Assembly (NCBI GenBank): GCA_006384855.1
Contig: VCJN01000795.1
Coordinates: 1 to 64,000, forward strand
From: Tetraselmis striata
Lineage: Eukaryota; Chlorophyta; Chlorodendrophyceae; Chlorodendrales; Chlorodendraceae
DNA: 64,000 bases
Direction: 5' to 3'
Part shown: in pieces, positions 11,236 to 22,828 of the stretch
How positions within the stretch are numbered: position 1 is the first letter of the stretch
How the letters are laid out: every line of letters begins with the position of its first letter
Notes under the pieces: generated by a model
The model's database searches: none
What the model was told of the DNA's origin: nothing
Seen by the model: only the letters and a program-made list of their open reading frames with translations
Made by a program: the position numbers and the translations under genes

Positions 11236-14200
11236 ATGGGCGTCCCTGCGTTCTACAGATGGCTCAGCCAAAAGTGCCCCCCACTCGCGCGCCTCCGTTA
11301 CCCCCTTTACCCCTGAAACCTACCCTTCTCTGTGACTTCCCTCTCCAGCTGAGATGTATGCCCCCGGCCTTTTGCCACAGGTACCCCAAGATCATTATGG
11401 ATGTCATCGAGGAGCACCCCGAGGAGATCAACGGCGTGACCATCCCCGTGGACGCCTCGCGTCCCAACCCCCAGGGCGTCGAGTTTGACAACCTCTACCT
11501 CGACATGAACGGCATCATCCACCCTTGCTTCCACCCCGAGGACAGAGTGAGGCCCATCCCTCACCTGCCCCTGAGTCATCATCGGCCAAATGACCATCAC
11601 CTCCCCCCCACTCTCTTGGCATTCTCCTTGTGGTCACTCCCCTGCCTTGTCCCCACAGCCGGCGCCCACCACCGAGGCGGAGGTCTTCGACAACATCTTC
11701 GACTACATCGACCGCCTGTTCGCCATGATCCGCCCGCGCAAGCTACTCTATATGGCTATCGGTGACAACCCCCCCCCCCCCCCCCCCCCTTTGACCATCA
11801 CCACCTCCGCCGCCACAGCAATCAAGACAGTGCTGACCTCCCACGGGGTCCGATGGTTGAGCCGTATGGGCAGCGGCTCCGGGACAAGGGTGTCCAACGA
11901 TGCCCCGGGGTTTCATCGAATCATCGAGGCATGCACGCCCTTTGATCCCTAGGTTGGTTGGCTGCGGGCGCTGATACTCACCCCCCCCCCCCCTGCCCCC
12001 CAATCCCCCCCTTCTCCCCAAAAACACCAGACGGCGTCGCCCCTCGTGCAAAGATGAACCAGCAGCGATCACGTCGGTTCCGCGCAGCACAGGAGGCGGA
12101 GGAGAAGGTGCGGGGGTGGAGGCTGCCTATGTATGGAGCAGAGAGGGGAGGGCGGAGGTGCTGCATACAGGAGCGGAGGGGTGGGAAGGGAGAAGGGTGG
12201 GGGGATGGGAGGAGCAACATGGTGGGGGGTGGGGGGTAGGTCATAAGCGATTTGCATCGCCCTGGCTGGCTCTCACACGGCCGGCATGCTCGTGGCGCAT
12301 CACAGGAGAAGGAAGAGGAGGAGCTGCGCCAGCACTACCTCAAGCAGGGCATCAAGGTGAGCTGGGCGAGACAGGCTCCGGGCAGGACAAACAGGGGATT
12401 GGAGGAAGAGGGGGGGGGGGGGGGGGAGGGAGGCTGCTGATGCAACCAGGCTGCCCTCCTCCCTGGTTACCTTCTCACTGGCCCACCAGCCCTGTGAAGA
12501 GGTCTAAGCCAGTGATGCATAGCAGGGCTACCCCCCCATCGTCACCTCCTCTGCCATTGTGCTGCAGATCCCCAAGAAGGAAAAGTCTCAGGTGGCGGAC
12601 AGCAACACGATTACGCCTGGCACGCCCTTTATGCACCGCCTCGCCGTCGCGCTGCAGTACTACGTGCACCTCCGCCTGAACAGCGACCCCGGCTGGCGGA
12701 AATGTCAAGGCGCGCGCCAAGCAGCCTCACACCTGGCCCTCTGCCCTGAAGAGGGGGGGGGGGGGGGGTGGGAGGGGGGGCGGCACTGAGTATTGGGACG
12801 GGTATGTCGCTTCCCTGGCTTGCCAGGCTGACGGGCGTAAGGTGGTGCGCAGGTGATTCTGTCAGACTCGAACTCCCCCGGCGAGGGCGAGCACAAGGTG
12901 ATGGAGTACATCCGGCAGCAGCGCAATCGCCCCGGCACCGACCCCAACACCAAGCACGTCGTTTACGGCCTGGACGCGGACCTCATCATGCTTGCGCTGG
13001 CCACGCACGAGCCGCACTTTTACATCCTTCGCGAGGTGCCCAGCACAACCGCCCTTCCCAGGCCTCCCTGGCCGCCCTGGGCTCTAACCACCCGCCTTTA
13101 AATCACGCTGCCTGAGCAGCTCGCCAAGCCGGAATGTTGCTTCTGCCCGGAATGGTAACATATCTGTTTAGTCAGACAGACATCCCGCCAACTCCTGGTC
13201 TCCTTCGCGGGACAACAAAGCACCGTCACATCCCACTTTACTCAACCCCCCCCCTCCCCGTCCCTCTCTTCTCCCACCTCCATCCTTGCATGCACAGGTC
13301 ATCCTACAGCAGGCACCAGAGAAGCCCTCCTTCAGCATCAACAAGGACGGGGACGTGGAGGAGAGCAAGGTACGCAGCCTTGCTGCAACTGCCCACCTGG
13401 CGGCAATTGCAGCACCATGGAGTCAGATGGCAATGTCTGTCCCTGCACTTGGTGTGGATGTGCACCTCTGTGCGCCTGAGGCCCCCCCCCCCCCCCCCCC
13501 CCCCCCCCCGCCCGCCCCCCGCTATTCATGCACAGCCGGACGTGGTCCGCAAGCCCTTCCAGCTGCTGAAGGTTGCCGTGTTGCGCGAGTACTTGGCGCT
13601 GGAGTTCAAGGTCTGCCCCGCGCCCGTCACCCTGCCGGCTCACGCCAAGAGTGACCTCGCTGTCATGCAGGTGCTTGCTGGGCATGCGGCGGCGGCCCAG
13701 GCTGACAGCCGGGCTCGTGTGGCGCAGGTGGAAAACCTGCCATTCAAGCGCGACATGGAGCGCGAGCTGGACGACCTCGTCTTCATGTGCTTCTTTGTGG
13801 GCAACGACTTCCTGCCGCACTCACCCTCGCTGGAGATCCGCGAGGGCGCCATCGAGCTGCTGATGACCACGTACAAGCGCATGCTACCCGACCTCGGAGG
13901 CTACCTCACCTTTGGCGGCGAGGTGACGACCCGTGGCGCCATCCCGTCTCGCCGGCATGCCGCCCGCAACCCAGACTGGACACGATGCACTCCACGCGAT
14001 CGCCCGGGCGTGATTGCCGCTGAGATACCGTGCAAACACAAACGGTCGGCGGAAAATAACATTGTTGACACCCCCCCCCCCCCCCCCCCCAGGAGAAAAC
14101 TATGATACATAGAAGTCAGAATACAGCACGGATAAACCACAAATATTCCGGCGCGAAGACGCAAACCAATTCATTGTTTTGGGGCCCCGCAGACCGTATT

Positions 14201-17196
14201 ACATTGTACAGTATACCGTGCCATTTAATTTGGGTCGCGGGATCCAAAAAATGTTTTCCGACATGGGGTCGGAGACTCCATCCTATATCAGTGTGACATT
14301 ATGGTATCGCTTTAGATAAACGTAGCTTGTTTACGAGGTATAGATTGCTGTTTCCTCCATGCGCCCATCTGTTCGAGATTGCCTACTTGCCGGCCCTTAC
14401 CCCCCCCCCCCCCCCCCCCCACCACCGGCGGCCTGATCCGTCATGTGCAGGTTAACCTGGAGCGTGTGGAGAAGTTCATCGCGGAGGTCTCCAAGGCGGA
14501 AGAGGCCATCTTTGCGCGCCGGCAGCGCATGCTGAACGGCCAGAAGAAGCGGCGCCAGCGTGACAAGGACATGGCCAAGATGGCCAAGGCGCGCGCGCCG
14601 CCCAGCGCGGCGGGGCTGCAGGAGGTGGGCTACCCGGCTGGCGGCGGCGGCCACAAGGGCCCCGCCAACGCGGCCCGCCCGCGCGCTGTTATGCTGGAGG
14701 CGGTGCCGGGCCCTGTCCGGCCGGTGGACCCCTCGCTGGAGAGCAACAAGGGCGCCGCGGAGGCGCTGCGCGCGCGGCTGTCCGGCACCAAGCGCCCGGC
14801 GGGGGAAGACGGCGTTGAGCAGCGAGACGGCAAGGTGGCAAAGGCAGAGGACGGCGGCGGCGAGGAGGAGGTAAGTGCGGAGGAGCAGGAGGCGCGTAAC
14901 CTGGCGGCCGCGGCGGAGTTCAAGGCCAAGATGGACGAGGGCATGAAGGAGAAGAGCGACATGTTTGACACGATGATCGAGGACGAGGGCAAGATCAGGC
15001 TCACGGAGGCCGGCTGGCGCGAGCGCTACTATGCGGAGAAGCTCAACGCCAGCGGTGACGCGCAGGTGAGCCCGCCCCCTTCCGTTCCGCAAAATTTGCC
15101 CTTCTTACCACGCTGCCACATGCAAGTAGTGTGTTCGGCCCCCTGCCTTGAATAGCAAAGAATGAGCGAGAGGGAGAGAAGAAGCAGTTGGGGCGGGGGG
15201 GGGGGGCGGGGAGGGGGGGGAGCCCTATCTGTGGGCTGCATCAAACGGTGCACAAGAGAACACAGGGTGACAGAGTGGCATCCCCCCATCCAGTAAAGTC
15301 GGGCGTTATGGGATAATTGAAAGAATGGATGTGAGAGCACATGCGGTTGGGTGCGCAGAGTCAATGTCACAGGATGGCATGGCCTCCTGCTGGGGAGAAT
15401 GGGCGTCGCTCCAGGGCTGTTCCGGTAGCGATCCGCGTTGGTTACTAGCTTGTTGTCGGCGTCTGAGTAGCTGTGCTCGCTGTGCGCTGCGCAGGCCGGG
15501 GTGGTGAAGGACATGGTGCGCTGCTACGTGGAGGGCGTGTGCTGGGTGATGCGCTACTACTATGACGGCGTCGCCTCGTGGGACTGGTACTACCCGTACC
15601 ACTACGCGCCCTTTGCGTCGGACATCCGCAACCTGGGGGACATCAAGGTGGAGTTCCAGCTGGGTACGCCGTTCAAGCCGTTCAACCAGCTGATGGGCGT
15701 GCTGCCGGCGGCGTCCAAGCACGCGCTGCCGGAGCCCTACCAGTGGCTGTTTGAGGACAAGGAGTCGCCGCTGCTGGACTTTTACCCCAAGACGTTTGGG
15801 CTGGACCTCAACGGCAAGCGCTTTGCCTGGCAGGCGGTCTGCCTGCTGCCCTTCATCGACGAGAAGAGGCTGATCGAGGTGACGGAGCAGATGGAGAGCA
15901 AGCTGACTGAAGAGGAGGCGTTCCGCAACAGCAACCGGCTGGAGGTCATGTACGTGGGGCCCAGCCACTGGCTGGTGCCATCCATCCTGGAGCTTGAGGA
16001 CAGCTGCACGTCTGTGCCGCTTGAGAAGCGGGTGGAGTCCAAAATGCCGATGGACACGGAACAGAGCGACGGTATGGCGGGCTACATTGCGCTGGGCTCC
16101 GGCGAGGCCTGCCCTGCGGTCATCCATGCGCCGTTTTCGCTAGGCGACGACATCACCGCCAACGGCGCCATGGGGGTCACCTTTATCAACCCCGATGCGC
16201 AGCCGCACCAGCCGCGCTTGCAAGAGGGCACGATGTTGCCGCCCGCGGAGGTTCAGGAGGGCGACCTCGCGCCGCCCAAGCCTCTGTGGTGCGCCCCCCC
16301 CCCCCCCCCCCCCCCTGCTCCGACCTTCCCCCCCGCCCCCCCCCCCCCCCCCCCCCCTCCCCACCCCCACACACACACATTTAATGGCCACACACACACT
16401 ATCGAACATTCGCATTACATGTATTGAATCTTTAACAGGTTGTGGTCACAATTATCGCCAATTATAGCATACCAACTCAACGATGCAGCCGGACACCCCG
16501 CCGTTTGTTTGCACGCGAGACGTATTGCCTTCAGCAGCAATATGCATGGATGGATGTTGCGCATGTGACTGTCCTTGTAACCATTTCCGGTTGCATTTTC
16601 TTGGCCTTCTCAATTGCGCCCTCGTGTCTTGACAACACTGCACGCTTTGCCGCGGCAGGCACGAGGACCTGCCCAACCACATGCGCCGCGGCTACCAGGA
16701 CAACCCCAACAACCGGCCGCAGGCGCTGTCCGACGCCGCGCACCGCCACCTGCAGCACTCGCTCGCCTCAGGGCGCGGCGCGTACAACCAGTACACCGGC
16801 GGCTACAGCCGGCCGCAGGGAGGTTCCCCGATGCGTGGCGGCTACGGCGGGCCTCCGATTCGGGGCGGCTACGGGGCTCCCCAGGTTATGCGGCCCATGA
16901 TGGGCGGCCCGCCGCCGCAGATGATGGGCGGCAGGGGCGGATTCGGGGGACCGCCCGGCCCCTACGGCAGCGGTGGCTTCCCGCCGCAGTACGGCGGGCC
17001 GCCGCCCATGATGGGTGGGCCTCCGCCCATGATGGGCGCCCCCCCCATGGGAGGCCCGCCGCCCCAGGGAGGGCCGTACGGCCAGCAGCCACCGATGGGC
17101 GGCAACAATCCCTTTGCGCCCCTTCAGCGGCCGGCTGGCGGGCGCGGGGGCGGGGGCGCCTACAGAGGCCACGGCCGCGGCCGGGGGTTCTACTAG
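11236..17196 (+). CDS. XRN-family 5'-3' exoribonuclease, 13 exons, 1017 residues
   Basis: Predicted exons: 11236-11273, 11381-11546, 11659-11761, 12031-12107, 12306-12356, 12568-12703, 12842-13035, 13298-13369, 13536-13610, 13728-13922, 14451-15065, 15495-16288, 16659-17196. They join in frame to 1017 codons plus TAG. XRN enzymes digest 5'-monophosphate RNA. Signature blocks are all present: [18 protein letters not shown] at the N-terminus, [45 protein letters not shown] (acidic catalytic block), [12 protein letters not shown] and [18 protein letters not shown], then the [24 protein letters not shown] region. No CCHC knuckle of the animal and plant nuclear XRN2 type is seen between the ILRE and LREYL blocks. 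The C-terminal 175 residues are a Gly/Pro/Met-rich disordered tail ending in RG repeats. The exon 6/7 joint is the least certain. A consensus GTAAGT at 14871 lies inside exon 11, whose frame stays open through it. Confidence 0.93.
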
Positions 17197-18199
17197 CCCA
17201 TCCGACAGTGTGCACCGGAAGCGCCAGTCAGCGACTCTCTCTCTCTCTCTCTCTCTCAGCAATCTGTTAGCTGGGAGCGGCGGATATGGGAAGGGTGCCA
17301 AGATGGGGCGGACTAGCTGGGCCAGTGGGCGATAGGTGGGGGCAGTACGGGCTGGGGCCTGCAGCATTACAGGGACGGCGAAGTGATTTAACCAGGGACC
17401 CTGGGTCATCAATATCAGCAGCAATTTTGTGGTGAAGTGTACAGGCCATGACGCCGTGTTGCCTATACTTCACCACAAAAGTTTTCCATGACGAAGCTTT
17501 GTCTGCACATATGATTGACTGGGTCACACTGCTACAGGCTCATCTGCGCCGGCCTTCTATTCGTATCGCCTCGCATGCATCAGCTGCATCGGTATCACCA
17601 AGCGTATGTAGCTGGTGTGACGACGCCTCGCGTAATTGTTTGGATACACTGGTAGTGCGCACGCCGCAGCAGCAGCGTCGACAGACAAATATTCATGACT
17701 ACATGAAGTTGACTACTGCAGCGGGATGGGTCCCGGCAGAAATAGGGATTGTGATTTGTGTCTCTCAGGAGGGCATGGCGCTTGACCTCATACCAGACGT
17801 CCTGCTCCACATGCATGTACTCGCTGAGATTTTCAAGTCGGGTAGCAGTTTCCAGAGAAAAGCAATTGTCAACCGGCAGGCAGCCGGTGGTACGGTACTG
17901 GCATACGTTTTAAGCGGCTTGCGTTCATCTCCTACTATTGTGAAAAACCAAAGATCAGTACCAATTCCACAGCTAATAAAACGGAGTAATTCTAGGAGAT
18001 CAACGCAAGACGCTTAAAAGCGGCCCACAAACCGCACGAGGCCGGATGAATGAGTGCTGCGCGGCCGGTTAAGAGTCCCGGCCACGCGTGCATGTGTTTG
18101 CGAGGGTGATCCCTGGACGTGCTGTGCAGCTTCGGCAACATGGCGGACGAATCTGCGCCGTCTGATGAGGCAGCGAGCACGCTCTCCAGCCGCCACCAA
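17197..18199. other. XRN 3' flank and non-coding DNA
   Basis: Contains a (CT)n run at about 17235-17259 just after the XRN stop codon. A 189-codon plus-strand ORF near 17448-18017 has no recognisable domain and is not called. Confidence 0.3.
17235..17259 (+). repeat. (CT)n microsatellite in the XRN 3' flank
   Basis: About 12 CT units beginning roughly 40 bp after the stop codon; likely transcribed in the 3' untranslated region. Confidence 0.8.
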
Positions 18200-19310
18200 T
18201 CTCAGGACAAGTAGGTCAGGTCTCTTGGTGAGCCCGGGTGGTGCATCGAGTGCCCTGCGATGAGAGTGCGCCCCAATCCGCGGCCAAGCACGCGACAGCG
18301 CGCACTGTGCGGCGCACCCCCTTGCTCACCTCGCCCACTGTGCTGAAGAACATGCACGTCCAGGATGTCTCGAAGTGGGCCCTTCCGTCCCGACTCCGTG
18401 TTGTACCACACAGCATCCCGCACTGCCTGCCCCCGTTAGTTGCATGTGGCCCAACAGGTTGCGTTCAATCCAATCCACAGCCATGGCCCGCGGTACTGCA
18501 ATGTGCTTGACCCCGTACCGCATGGTCTAGAACTCCAGTAGCGTGGGCTTCAAGCTCCGGGAATCGTAGCTTCCGGTCACGACGTTGATGTATGAGAGAG
18601 CTATGCGTAAGGAACCATGTCCTTGAGTGCATCCATGGTTACGGTGATGACCAAAGGCAATGCCCACTAGATCAAGTCGTCCACCTCTCCCCGGAGAACA
18701 TGGATATCCAGATTGCGAATGCGCACTGATCACGATTCATATGCGTCATGGCATCGTGTTGCGGACGCTAGTGAGCGTCGCCAGGTGCCAAGAGGTTCAT
18801 GAGCGCGTCCTCATAGGGGTCGACAGTGCCGGGGTTGTGCTCTCTCGAAAGTATAATGATCTGGCTCCCAACCAACGGGCTAGGCAAAAATACCCGGCAG
18901 CGACCTCCCGTAGCTCCTGCGGGGTCATGACCGTCCTCGCAGTGAGAATGGCCACCATCCACATGCCCGAGGCCGCGTCGAGCGTTCCAAACAATATCCG
19001 TTCCCTGCAAGTGGCCGGGGGAGTGCCCACCTCATTCCGAGGCCGAGAGTTGGCCTGGTCCAGGAAAGCCGTCAGCTCCTGCGAGCCCGACGCAGCCTCC
19101 GCCTCCCGCTCCATCACGCGGGCGTCTGCAATGCTGAGGTGGCCAGCAGTAGCCACCTGAAGGCCTCCCCACGCCTCACGCACCGCCGCGGGGTAGCTAG
19201 CTGACCGACGAGGGTCGGTGAGAAGGTGAACATACTGGCGGGCGGGCGAAGTTGCATTGAAGCTGTCTCGGCCTAGTGCGGACTCAAGCTGCGGGTCAAA
19301 GAAACCTGTG
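18200..19310 (-). pseudogene. Decayed retroelement ORF, C-terminal region
   Basis: The minus strand reads continuously from about 19310 to 18797 (FFDPQLESALGRDSF..., then ILFGTLDAASGMWMVAILTA). A frame change follows, after which DPYEDALMNLLAPGDAH and later VVTGSYDSRSLKP can be read between further stops. This order (a substrate-like S..SG.W...L block, then D.Y.DAL.....G.H, then a short beta-rich tail) is common in C-terminal parts of non-LTR retroelement polyproteins of algae and oomycetes. The RT itself is not present. At least two frame disruptions make it a relic. Family assignment is tentative. Confidence 0.45.
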
Positions 19311-19646
19311 GAGTGTTGGTGTCGGAGTTCCTAGTGAGGAACCATATAAGAAATACCGTTCATGTAGCCGATGTAGGCGGCATCACGGACGGTAGCCATG
19401 CGGCGGATGCCAGCACCCTTCAGCCGAGTGGGGAGGTGAAGCCAGCTGTGCGCCCTGGCCACTGCAGCCCCGCTCAAACCTTGGGGGCCTCCTATAGTAG
19501 CGCCAGTCGGGTTCTTCAGCGCGGTGGATTTTTTTTCGACAAGCCAGGGACTTCAGCGCTTATGCAATTCACACCGGCGCAGGTTCCCAGTACAGTACAC
19601 GCGTATGTTCGGATCGTACTTGTATCACTAAATACATTATTAGTAT

Positions 19647-19831
19647 GATCTAAACTAGTTTATGGGGTTTCCATCCTTGACCTAACCGCTTTTTAGCTAC
19701 AAGTGCTGCTCAGTGGTACGGGAACTAGTAACTGTTGTTGCGCCCTTGTTGGGTGCAGCACGAGTAGACATAAAAGCAGCCAGAACAGCTGAGCCTGCCA
19801 TCTTCCAGTTTTCGCTGCGTTCCACGCAGCG
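19647..19831 (+). repeat. Split direct repeat A1 of copy 1
   Basis: 185 bp, repeated without visible mismatch at 22526-22710. Its inner end is a 19-bp hairpin (19813-19831) with 8-bp perfect arms around TCC, which could be a recombinase binding site. Confidence 0.9.
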
Positions 19832-19944
19832 ATGTAAAAACTGTCTCGTAACCCGTTGCGAGCAAGGTCACCCCAGGTTGTTCAAGACCACACCCGGCTC
19901 GCCATCCGAGTGTGATATTCTCGTCCGTACGTCCGTGCGTTACT

Positions 19945-20783
19945 ATGTCAGACGGAGAAGAACCCGTCGTTGAGCCGACGCTCAAGTCGTTGCAAGCAGA
20001 TGTGCGTGCATTGGCTACAGCTGTGGCACAATTGACGGCTCGTGATCGCGTTGTTGATGGAGAAGGGGCACATGGCTCCGGCTCAGGGCAGCGCTTCGCG
20101 GGACAGCCGACAGGCAGCGGGGGAGCCGCAGAGCGCCCCGACTTGCTAGAGCTAGCCCAGAGCGGCCGTGTCGGAGCAAAATCCGTGAGTGCCGAGGATG
20201 ATTACCTCGCGGTGCCAGAGCTACTGCAGAGAGCAGAGTCTGGTTACGAGGCCGTTCGACCGGTCAGCCGAGTGCCTGGACTTTTCCCTTTGAGCACCGA
20301 CCTAACGAACGAGTACCTCAAGCAGGATGACCGGCGTCTGCCGGCTCAGGAGGAGTACTTGTGGATGTCGTGTTTCGGGGCCCACATGGCCGCACTTTTC
20401 GTGTGCCCTACGTCCCTTCCACCAACCAGGACTTCACTCCCTACCTCGCGAGAGCTCGGAACCACGCCGAGGCCATCGACAAGGCGTTTCGGTTTCGTTT
20501 GGCCTTCCTGCGGAAGCTAAATGAGATCAAGCGTGTGCATGGTGACCAAGGTGTTCTGGATGTGCTGCGAGCCCAGCATTTTCAGCCCGCTTCGGAGCAT
20601 TTGGGTTCCGCGATCTTTGGGGACCTCATGCGGGACTACGAGCGTGGTGTCTTCGAGGCGACCGTTGCCAGCAGCGCCAAGGCGACCGCTACTTCTCGAG
20701 TGGCGGCTGCAGCTGCAGGTCGCGGGCGCGGACGAGGACGTGGCGGCGGACGTGGACGTGGGCGCGAAGGTGAGCACGAGTGA
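19945..20783 (+). pseudogene. Gag-like ORF1 of copy 1, frameshifted
   Basis: Starts with MSDGEEPVVEPTLKSLQADV at the ATG at 19945. The frame breaks near 20402, where copy 2 has about 16 more bases; reading continues in another frame to TGA at 20781-20783. The protein has a helical N-terminus, a central region ending KQDDRRLPAQEEYLWMSCFG..., and a C-terminal RGRGRGRGGGRGRG tail like an RGG RNA-binding box. The position before the recombinase and the basic Gly/Arg tail fit a Gag-type nucleic-acid-binding protein. No zinc knuckle is present. The net 16-base loss in copy 1 is the only lesion seen. Confidence 0.6.
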
Positions 20784-20819
20784 CGGTGTGGGGCGCCTTT
20801 CGTCGGAGCTGCAGGAGCC

Positions 20820-22445
20820 TTGCGAGGTCACCTTTTGGTGACCGCCGCGAGACGCACCCTTGCAGCTCAACGGCGGGATGAGCGCCCTGTGTCAGGACCT
20901 GACCCCCCCACCTTACAGACTTCATTTAGACCTTCCTCGGTGCGGCGCTTCTTACAGCTACAGCCGAGTGCGGCTCAACCATCCGCACGCCTGCACATGG
21001 CGGCTCAACCATCCGCCTTTCTTACAATCCCATCTATGCGTTCGTCGGTTGTTACACTACGTGTTACAACCGGTTCGCAACGACCAAGTTTCGCGCGTGT
21101 ACGTTACGCACGTGACAGGCGCTATGAGCGCGAAGGGCGCGCGGGGCGGCCCTCTTACCTGAACCTAGCCCCGCAAACCCGTACTGGAGCTACTGCAAAC
21201 CCGTCCAGCAACTACCGGCCAACCGCCGGGAACCTAACTGTTGCTGCCGAGTACTTTGCGAACAGTAGCCGTACCGGTGGAACTCTGTCGGTAAAACGAC
21301 GCACTTACGTAATTGACGAGCCCGTAGCTGTCGCTCCGTGGGCTGCGTCACTGCGATCTCGACTGCAGGACGCGTTCGGCTCAGACGAGCTAGGCCAGCG
21401 GACGCTCGACCTGCTCTCCAGCTCCCTCAGCGCTCAGACCCTCAAGAGCTACGCCGGCAGGTTGTCTCAGTTCGCTGAGTTCTGCCACGACTCCGAGAAT
21501 ATCAGCCCGCTGGAAGCGACTACTGCTACTGTTGTTCGGTACGTTGCCTGGATCGGGGAGCGAGGGCACATCGCAGCTAAGTCGCTGCAGCCCTACCTAT
21601 CTGCTATCAACACCTTCTTCGAGCTGCACAGCCTCGTCCCGATCGCCAAGGACAGCCTACACCTCACTTCGGCACGACGTGGGTTAATGTTGCGTCAGCG
21701 CCGGCTGGACGCTGCCCCTTTACGTGTCCCTCTGCCTGCGGATGTAGCTTACCGCTTCGTCTCAAAGGCCGAGCTGATTGTGTCTGCTCCTTACCCAGAG
21801 TCCCACCTCGACTACCGAGCCCTCTTGGCCTCGGTTGTCAACTTCCTGTTCTTTGCCAGGGGCCTTACTGGCGTCTCCTGTCGAGTGCAAGATGTGCATG
21901 TCGACACCTACAACATCACCTTGCAGATCTACCGCGAGAAGGGTCGCGCTGGCCGGCGGGGACCCGACGACCTGCGCGTGCTTCTCCTTCCAGTGTCCGA
22001 GCACCCTCGAGTGGCACGTCTCTTGCGCTACTTCATCGACAACATCCAGTCTGTCCCCCTGGTTACTGTTGGCTTGGCTGCCTCCAACTTCTGGGCTGTC
22101 AATGTGGCTGAGCAGTCAAAACCTTGGACTGCGGCTACGATGTCAGACTGGTTGTCCACAGCAGTCAACCTAGTCAACGCTGCCCCCCCTGCTGGCACTT
22201 CCTGGACTTCACACAGTCTACGCAAGGGTGCAGCCTCTGCAGCAAACGCCATCGGAGCGCCACTGTCCCACATCCGCTACCAGGGCGGTTGGGCCACTAA
22301 CTCTGATGTCGTTCTGGACTACATCGACCCCAACGTTCTTCCTTCTCCTGGCGCGTGGTTCTTCTTTGGACACATCGCCCCCCTCCGCCACTTCCAAGTC
22401 CAACAGGACTCCGCAGCAGTGGCCTTCCCAGTGCCTCCTTCATGA
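20820..22445 (+). CDS. Tyrosine recombinase (integrase) of copy 1, intact
   Basis: 541 codons from ATG at 20820 to TGA, 36 bp after ORF1. Residues about 200-290 look like a SAM-like core-binding domain (LSAQTLKSYAGRLSQFAEFC...YLSAINTFFELH). The catalytic domain carries the expected set: Arg347 in FFARGLTGV, His465 and Arg468 in SHSLRKGAA, Trp491 in YQGGWATNSD, and the nucleophile Tyr501 in VLDYID. This fits DIRS/Ngaro/PAT-type recombinases that insert circular DNA. The first 160 residues are basic and low in complexity. All catalytic residues are present, so the enzyme could be active. Copy 2 of the gene is broken. Confidence 0.88.
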   Translation: MRGHLLVTAARRTLAAQRRDERPVSGPDPPTLQTSFRPSSVRRFLQLQPSAAQPSARLHMAAQPSAFLTIPSMRSSVVTLRVTTGSQRPSFARVRYARDRRYEREGRAGRPSYLNLAPQTRTGATANPSSNYRPTAGNLTVAAEYFANSSRTGGTLSVKRRTYVIDEPVAVAPWAASLRSRLQDAFGSDELGQRTLDLLSSSLSAQTLKSYAGRLSQFAEFCHDSENISPLEATTATVVRYVAWIGERGHIAAKSLQPYLSAINTFFELHSLVPIAKDSLHLTSARRGLMLRQRRLDAAPLRVPLPADVAYRFVSKAELIVSAPYPESHLDYRALLASVVNFLFFARGLTGVSCRVQDVHVDTYNITLQIYREKGRAGRRGPDDLRVLLLPVSEHPRVARLLRYFIDNIQSVPLVTVGLAASNFWAVNVAEQSKPWTAATMSDWLSTAVNLVNAAPPAGTSWTSHSLRKGAASAANAIGAPLSHIRYQGGWATNSDVVLDYIDPNVLPSPGAWFFFGHIAPLRHFQVQQDSAAVAFPVPPS

Positions 22446-22498
22446 CTTGGCGCTACCCCTTCTCCGTCAATCCACCGCTCTCTACGTTCGCTCAAGAC

Positions 22499-22524
22499 TG
22501 GCAAAACCAGACTCAACTTTGAAA
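22499..22524 (+). repeat. Split direct repeat B1 of copy 1
   Basis: 26 bp repeated at 22803-22828; it abuts A2 directly. Confidence 0.8.
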
Positions 22525-22525
22525 T

Positions 22526-22710
22526 GATCTAAACTAGTTTATGGGGTTTCCATCCTTGACCTAACCGCTTTTTAGCTACAAGTGCTGCTCAGTGGTACGG
22601 GAACTAGTAACTGTTGTTGCGCCCTTGTTGGGTGCAGCACGAGTAGACATAAAAGCAGCCAGAACAGCTGAGCCTGCCATCTTCCAGTTTTCGCTGCGTT
22701 CCACGCAGCG
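22526..22710 (+). repeat. Split direct repeat A2 of copy 1
   Basis: 185 bp, same sequence as 19647-19831, ending in the same 8-bp-arm hairpin (22692-22710). Confidence 0.9.
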
Positions 22711-22802
22711 CCCCCCCTGACTCCGTTTTCCCTCCACGCTTTCGCTAAACCATCCTGCCAATTTCGGCTCTTGACCGTGTAAAACAGCCTGCGCGACCTT
22801 TT

Positions 22803-22828
22803 TGGCAAAACCAGACTCAACTTTGAAA
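22803..22828 (+). repeat. Split direct repeat B2 of copy 1, right end of the element
   Basis: 26 bp shared with B1. The preceding 92-bp spacer is also conserved in the matching place of copy 2 (52992-53083). Confidence 0.8.

Larger units (their letters stand above)
19647..22828 (+). mobile_element. Tyrosine-recombinase element, copy 1 (Gag-like ORF + YR, no RT, split direct repeats)
   Basis: Order along the strand: A1 repeat (19647-19831), Gag-like ORF, tyrosine recombinase ORF, B1 (22499-22524), A2 (22526-22710), 92-bp unique spacer, B2 (22803-22828). A1 and A2 appear identical over 185 bp. B1 and B2 share 26 bp. This A1-ORFs-B1-A2-B2 plan is the split-direct-repeat layout known from PAT/Ngaro-type elements, but no RT, RNase H or methyltransferase fits in the 3.2 kb. 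No target-site duplication is visible at the ends, as expected for recombinase-mediated insertion. Identical A repeats suggest recent insertion. Confidence 0.85.

Noticed and set aside
13134..14105. 323-codon plus-strand ORF
   Set aside because: It reads through XRN introns and exons 9-10; the splice model explains the conserved part and the rest is intron sequence with C-runs.
14871..14876. GTAAGT as a real 5' splice site inside XRN exon 11
   Set aside because: The frame continues through it with conserved-looking charged sequence and no matching acceptor improves the protein; treated as an exonic decoy.
17448..18017. 189-codon plus-strand ORF after XRN
   Set aside because: No recognisable domain, no splice context, composition like non-coding DNA.
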